A stretch of 64,000 nt of DNA from Ifrita kowaldi (Eukaryota > Chordata > Aves > Passeriformes > Cinclosomatidae). Shown here one piece after another: positions 59,905-64,000 of the stretch (position 1 is its first letter; every line of letters starts with the position of its first letter). The DNA lies in contig VZRS01001725.1 in NCBI GenBank assembly GCA_013398055.1, positions 62,001-126,000 on the forward strand, in the 5' to 3' direction. The position numbers were made by a program, and so were the translations under genes. A model generated the notes under the pieces. That model worked only from the letters and a program-made list of their open reading frames with translations, had not been told where the DNA came from and searched no databases.

Positions 59905-60402
59905 GATTGGTTTGGATTGAGAGGGACACTCAGTGGCCACCTAGTTCAAAACTCTGCAGTTAGCATCATTTCAACATCTTCAAATAGCTCAGGTTGCTCA
60001 GGGCCCTATCCAACATGACTTTGAATATTCGCAGAGATGAGGCACCCACCTCGTCTCTGGGCAACCTTGACAGCCCCAGCTCTTTCAGCCTTTGCTCACA
60101 GAGAAGTGGTACCGCCCTCTGATCATATTTTCTGTCCTTTCCCCAGACATGCTCCAACAGACCAATGCCATCCCAGTCCTGAGAAGTCCAGACCTGGATG
60201 CAGCACTCTGGGTGAGGTCTCATCAAGCTGGAGCGGACGGGCAGAATCCCCTCCTCACCCTGCTGCCCAAACTGCTCTGGATGAATCCCAGGACAGGTTG
60301 GACTTTCTGGGCTGTGGTCATCCACCAACACCTGCATGTCCCTCTTTAGCAGTGCTGCTCCCGATCTGTTAATCCCACAGCGTTTACTGATACTGAGGAT
60401 TC
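59905..60402 (-). mobile_element. CR1-Y-like LINE 3'-end fragment with internal deletion (copy 1)
   Basis: Antisense CR1: GCTCAGGTTGCTCAGGGCCC, CACCTCGTCTCTGGGCAACC, CAGCCCCAGCTCTTTCAGCC, TCACTCTG-like dips, CTTTCTGGGCTGTGGTCATC, CATCCACCAACACCTGCATG, and GTTTACTGATACTGAGGATT at the 5'-truncated end. At about 60066, GGGCAACC jumps straight to the later CAGCCCCAGCTC part, so an internal block is deleted. The minus-strand frame of 123 codons (59966-60334) matches terminal ORF2 in places but is broken. Confidence 0.88.
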
Positions 60403-60626
60403 AATAAGTTAGATTAAGCAAGAAAATTAGATGCCCTAACACCTTCAAAGTCTCTGAAGGCCCTCTGAAAAGAGTTTTGCCATCTTTTCTCAAGAAGCAA
60501 AGTGAAACTAGAGAGAATGAGTTTCCTGCAGATGTTGCTGCTATACAGTTTAAACACTAGCTGACAAGGCTGTAAGAGGGCCCTGAAAAGTGTTCTCTGC
60601 ATCTTGTGCTTGAACCTGCATTGCAC
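60012..60626. repeat. Direct copy 1 of a 615-bp duplicated block
   Basis: The sequence from AACATGACTTTGAATATTCG to CCTGCATTGCAC reappears after the undetermined base 60627, offset by 616. I saw no differences. It covers most of the CR1 fragment and about 220 bp beyond it. Probably unmerged contig ends. Confidence 0.9.
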
Positions 60627-60627
60627 N
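60627..60627. other. Undetermined base marking a contig join
   Basis: A single N exactly between the two 615-bp direct copies, as at 13660. Confidence 0.85.
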
Positions 60628-61018
60628 AACATGACTTTGAATATTCGCAGAGATGAGGCACCCACCTCGTCTCTGGGCAACCTTGACAGCCCCAGCTCTT
60701 TCAGCCTTTGCTCACAGAGAAGTGGTACCGCCCTCTGATCATATTTTCTGTCCTTTCCCCAGACATGCTCCAACAGACCAATGCCATCCCAGTCCTGAGA
60801 AGTCCAGACCTGGATGCAGCACTCTGGGTGAGGTCTCATCAAGCTGGAGCGGACGGGCAGAATCCCCTCCTCACCCTGCTGCCCAAACTGCTCTGGATGA
60901 ATCCCAGGACAGGTTGGACTTTCTGGGCTGTGGTCATCCACCAACACCTGCATGTCCCTCTTTAGCAGTGCTGCTCCCGATCTGTTAATCCCACAGCGTT
61001 TACTGATACTGAGGATTC
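60628..61018 (-). mobile_element. CR1-Y-like LINE fragment (copy 2)
   Basis: Repeats 60012-60402 with the same internal deletion. It is probably the same insertion shown twice. Confidence 0.88.
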
Positions 61019-61242
61019 AATAAGTTAGATTAAGCAAGAAAATTAGATGCCCTAACACCTTCAAAGTCTCTGAAGGCCCTCTGAAAAGAGTTTTGCCATC
61101 TTTTCTCAAGAAGCAAAGTGAAACTAGAGAGAATGAGTTTCCTGCAGATGTTGCTGCTATACAGTTTAAACACTAGCTGACAAGGCTGTAAGAGGGCCCT
61201 GAAAAGTGTTCTCTGCATCTTGTGCTTGAACCTGCATTGCAC
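60628..61242. repeat. Direct copy 2 of a 615-bp duplicated block
   Basis: Second copy of 60012-60626, continuing without break into CAGGGACTCTCTG at 61243. Confidence 0.9.
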
Positions 61243-64000
61243 CAGGGACTCTCTGAACTACTTACTGCCTTTCTGTGGACAGGCTTACCTACCTGTCTGT
61301 GGACAGTTCCAAGAAAAATCAGATTTGTCTTTGGTAAACAGTACAGGTAAACATAAATTCTGGCAAAATTTTTAGTTAGACTGGTTGAGGGAACTGATGA
61401 AAACAAGAAAGCTTTTGGGTGCAGAACCTCTTCTTCACACTACAAAATTTCTTTTTCCAGCTGATCCAAGGAAAACTGTTCCCCCTCTGAGTAAATTTTG
61501 CCTCGCTGACTTCTTCAGGCCATGCTGCCTGCAAGAATATAATTAGCCAAAAGCCAAACCAACCCCCATTCTGGGTAAAAAAGACAGCCTGACTGAAAAC
61601 TAGGTGTACTGTAAATTTATAGCAATCTCTACTATCACTGATGTTTTACAATTTCTCTACTGTCTATCTGTTTAGGGAACATGGTGGGCATAGAAGTGTG
61701 AATTCAGAGATTAGGACAAGCATTTTTTCCACCTTCCTCTCAAGCATGTTTTATGTAATACATCCTCAATCTTTTATTTTGCTTAAGTAAACACTGGGCT
61801 CCAAGACATGTTTGATTGCCAGTTGGAAACTTCACCATCCTACATATAAACACATCAATAATCTTTTAGTTTAAATTCTACATAAAGTCATAATTATACA
61901 CCAACCCTAGAACTTTCCAGTCAGTTTAATATCTCCTTAATGGAGATAGGTGAAATAACAGATGCTTGTCAGTGGTGGGATATGTACAAAAAATATGTAC
62001 AGAAATCATCCTAACACTTATAAGGGACATGCAAGGCAATATGACTTAAGAAAATAAACCCCCAAATGAATAGTCACATTAAAACACCAGCATAGTGTAT
62101 CTATATCTGTAAAAAATATATGTGTATACACATATATAGACATATATGTATGTGCATGTTCATGTATACCACTGTGTCTTTATATATACATTTATTATGT
62201 GTATACATCCTGATATAGGCCAGATATTTCTGCTTTTCCTCATAAAACCCAGTTCTTCTATTCAATAGCAGTTAAGGAAGGAAAGGTTTTCAGAGAAGTT
62301 TTTAATCCTGAATCTGAACCCTTTTTCTCCTTCCTCCAGCTCTTCTACCATAGATAACAAGAGATGTACATGTCTTTAAGAACTCTCCAGGTAGCTGACA
62401 GTCAGGGCTTTCAAGCTGCTCTCTTCGTGTCCTAGAGTTGGTGTGTGACTTTTCCTGTCTCTCTTGTCACCTGAACACCAATTTTACTTTTTTGTTCTGA
62501 TGAATTTCAACCACTTGTGAATAGGATTTTGCCCTTCTGTGATCTTCTCAATTACCCCTCCCTCCCTCTGCCCCTCCCATTTTATAGCAAACCTCTCTGC
62601 AGTATTTGAAGCCATTGACACACTGTTTCAGCACATATTCACTTCTCTGCACAGAAAATCCCTTTGGGTCAAGAGTAAGCCCCACTGTTTCTTTTTTATA
62701 CCAAAGAGGATTTTTAAACTCTGCAGAAACTCTGCAATTTCTGAAGCAAGGGCATAAAAAAAATGTTCACTGCTTTCTGTGGAAAGTCCAAATGTGAAAG
62801 AATATGACTCTTGGATGTTCTGAATGTGGTTTTCCTACATGTTTTAAAACTCTTCATACATAATAAAGCAAAATACAAGATGTATGTATTCACCATTATT
62901 CCTAATGAACTTCTATTTTTACAAGGCTGGGATGAAACACTGAAGAATTTGAAATCTGCAATAGAAGACCATGTAAAGTTATGTTACCATTTCAGTTTGT
63001 TTTCTTTTTGTAATTGAGAGTGACTTTAGAAGAAAACTTCTATCTCCATTGTGCTCACAATTTATGATTCACATATACCTGTCAGAAGAACAGCAACAAA
63101 ATGTTTGTTGGCACTAATAACAAACTATAGTATCAGTTTTATAGCAAATGTACATATTATCTGCATCTCTGTGTAGAATATAAAATGACAAGGATAAGGT
63201 TTATCGGACTGCCCTTTCTTCATATTTAAGTGGATGGTAAACTACGCATCAAACTGTGAACTCTTTACTTGTAGTTACTGAGGCAAACAGCACAGTCAAG
63301 GCCAGCTCAGTTACTCTCACGAGTAATGACTTACTCATTCTAGTTCATAAATAATTGACGTCTACTACCTTGGAGCTTCTCTCTGCACTTGGTAAAAATT
63401 GTCGCATTTCAGGCAAAATAAATGGGGATACGAATGTTTTTTGGCAAAGATGATGATGCCCTTCACAAGTCAGGATAGCTACAAATGGCACATACTGTGG
63501 AATTCTGAGGAAGGCCAGGCAGGAGTTAGGTTTTTTTGCATTTTGATGCATTTCTACCCTACATAAAGAAAGTAACATTTCCTTCTGATTCTAACTTTGC
63601 TTTCAAAGACATTGGCTAACATTTTCAATCTGATATTCTTAGCACATCTTGAACTCTAGCCAATTGTTTGACAAAGGAGTAAAGACATAAACAGCAGGTA
63701 CCCTACCTTCTCCTATTACACAAGAGAGAACCTTCAGTTAAGCAAACAAAGTATTTTTATGATCTACAAATTATGGATCCAGTAAGACGGGGCTTCGTGA
63801 GATACAAAACACAGCATAAGTGAATAAGAGTGAAATGGTTCATCAAATAAATGAGCTTTGATTGATTTTTCTGATCTTGCAGCTCCTAGACAAGGACTTG
63901 GAAATTCTGAATTAATTCCTAGTATATTCTCTGAATTCTAGCTCATCAATAGCATTTTCAGTCTTCTTGCCTGCAAGTATAGATTAAGGACCTTTTCTTT
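61243..64000. other. AT-rich stretch without a recognised gene
   Basis: No recognised gene or LINE to the end of the window. It includes a TA/TG-rich patch (62100-62215). Confidence 0.5.
62100..62215. repeat. TA/TG-rich patch with 22-bp palindrome
   Basis: Alternating purine-pyrimidine sequence. ATATATGTGTA (62116-62126) is followed directly by its reverse complement (62127-62137). Prone to cruciform or Z-DNA, but such patches are common in simple sequence. Confidence 0.75.

Noticed and set aside
1..64000. Search for tRNA, rRNA, snRNA genes and complete retroviral or LINE open frames
   Set aside because: No cloverleaf with A and B boxes, no recognisable RNA gene and no intact gag, pol, env or LINE ORF was seen by eye; short or diverged ones could be missed without covariance or profile searches.

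Overview
The window looks like AT-rich, non-coding DNA from a bird, most likely a songbird. The basis is the repeat content: many fragments of CR1 LINEs, including recognisable endonuclease, reverse transcriptase and 3'-untranslated segments, plus avian-type endogenous-retrovirus LTRs and short A- or AC-rich arrays. CR1 dominance is typical of birds and other reptiles. The songbird call is an inference from the ERVL-like LTR type. I found no host protein-coding gene, tRNA, rRNA, snRNA or CRISPR array that I can support. Almost all open frames are short. The longest lie inside repeats (CR1 reverse transcriptase remnants, an LTR, pentanucleotide arrays).

Layout. 1-9.3 kb: unique AT-rich DNA with an ERVL-like solo LTR (1122-1701) and a CpG-rich, younger-looking LTR (3294-3921). 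9.35-10.6 kb: a minus-strand CR1 covering endonuclease to early reverse transcriptase. 11.7-16.3 kb: a plus-strand CR1 fragment abutting a minus-strand CR1 3' half. This block is shown twice around a single undetermined base at 13660. 17-27 kb: minus-strand CR1 pieces at 17.0, 21.8, 24.9 and 26.4 kb, and a truncated ERVL-like LTR at 24.5 kb. 27.27-27.39 kb: an unusual nested inverted repeat. 29.7-30.1 kb: a minus-strand LTR-like unit. 33.4-33.85 kb and 37.35-38.3 kb: two minus-strand stretches that read like decayed coding sequence of unknown origin. 40.2-40.6 kb: an isolated GC- and CpG-rich patch. 41.5 kb: a (GGTTT)n array. 43.6 kb: an ancient CR1 3' end. 43.98-44.25 kb: a C-rich array interrupted by an undetermined base at 44187. 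52.8 kb: an (AAAAC)n array. 59.9-61.2 kb: a CR1-Y-like fragment, again shown twice around an undetermined base at 60627. The rest is unique AT-rich sequence.

The strongest signals are structural. Two of the three single-N positions are flanked by near-identical direct copies (1911 bp and 615 bp). These look like contig ends, or the two alleles, that overlapped but were never merged, so about 2.5 kb of the window is probably counted twice. Eight of nine substantial CR1 fragments lie on the minus strand, as expected if the window sits in an intron of a plus-strand gene, but the sample is small. No new defence, toxin or metabolic system is visible. The candidates most worth checking are the 118-bp nested inverted repeat, the 26-bp perfect palindrome at 397-422 and the two coding-like remnants.
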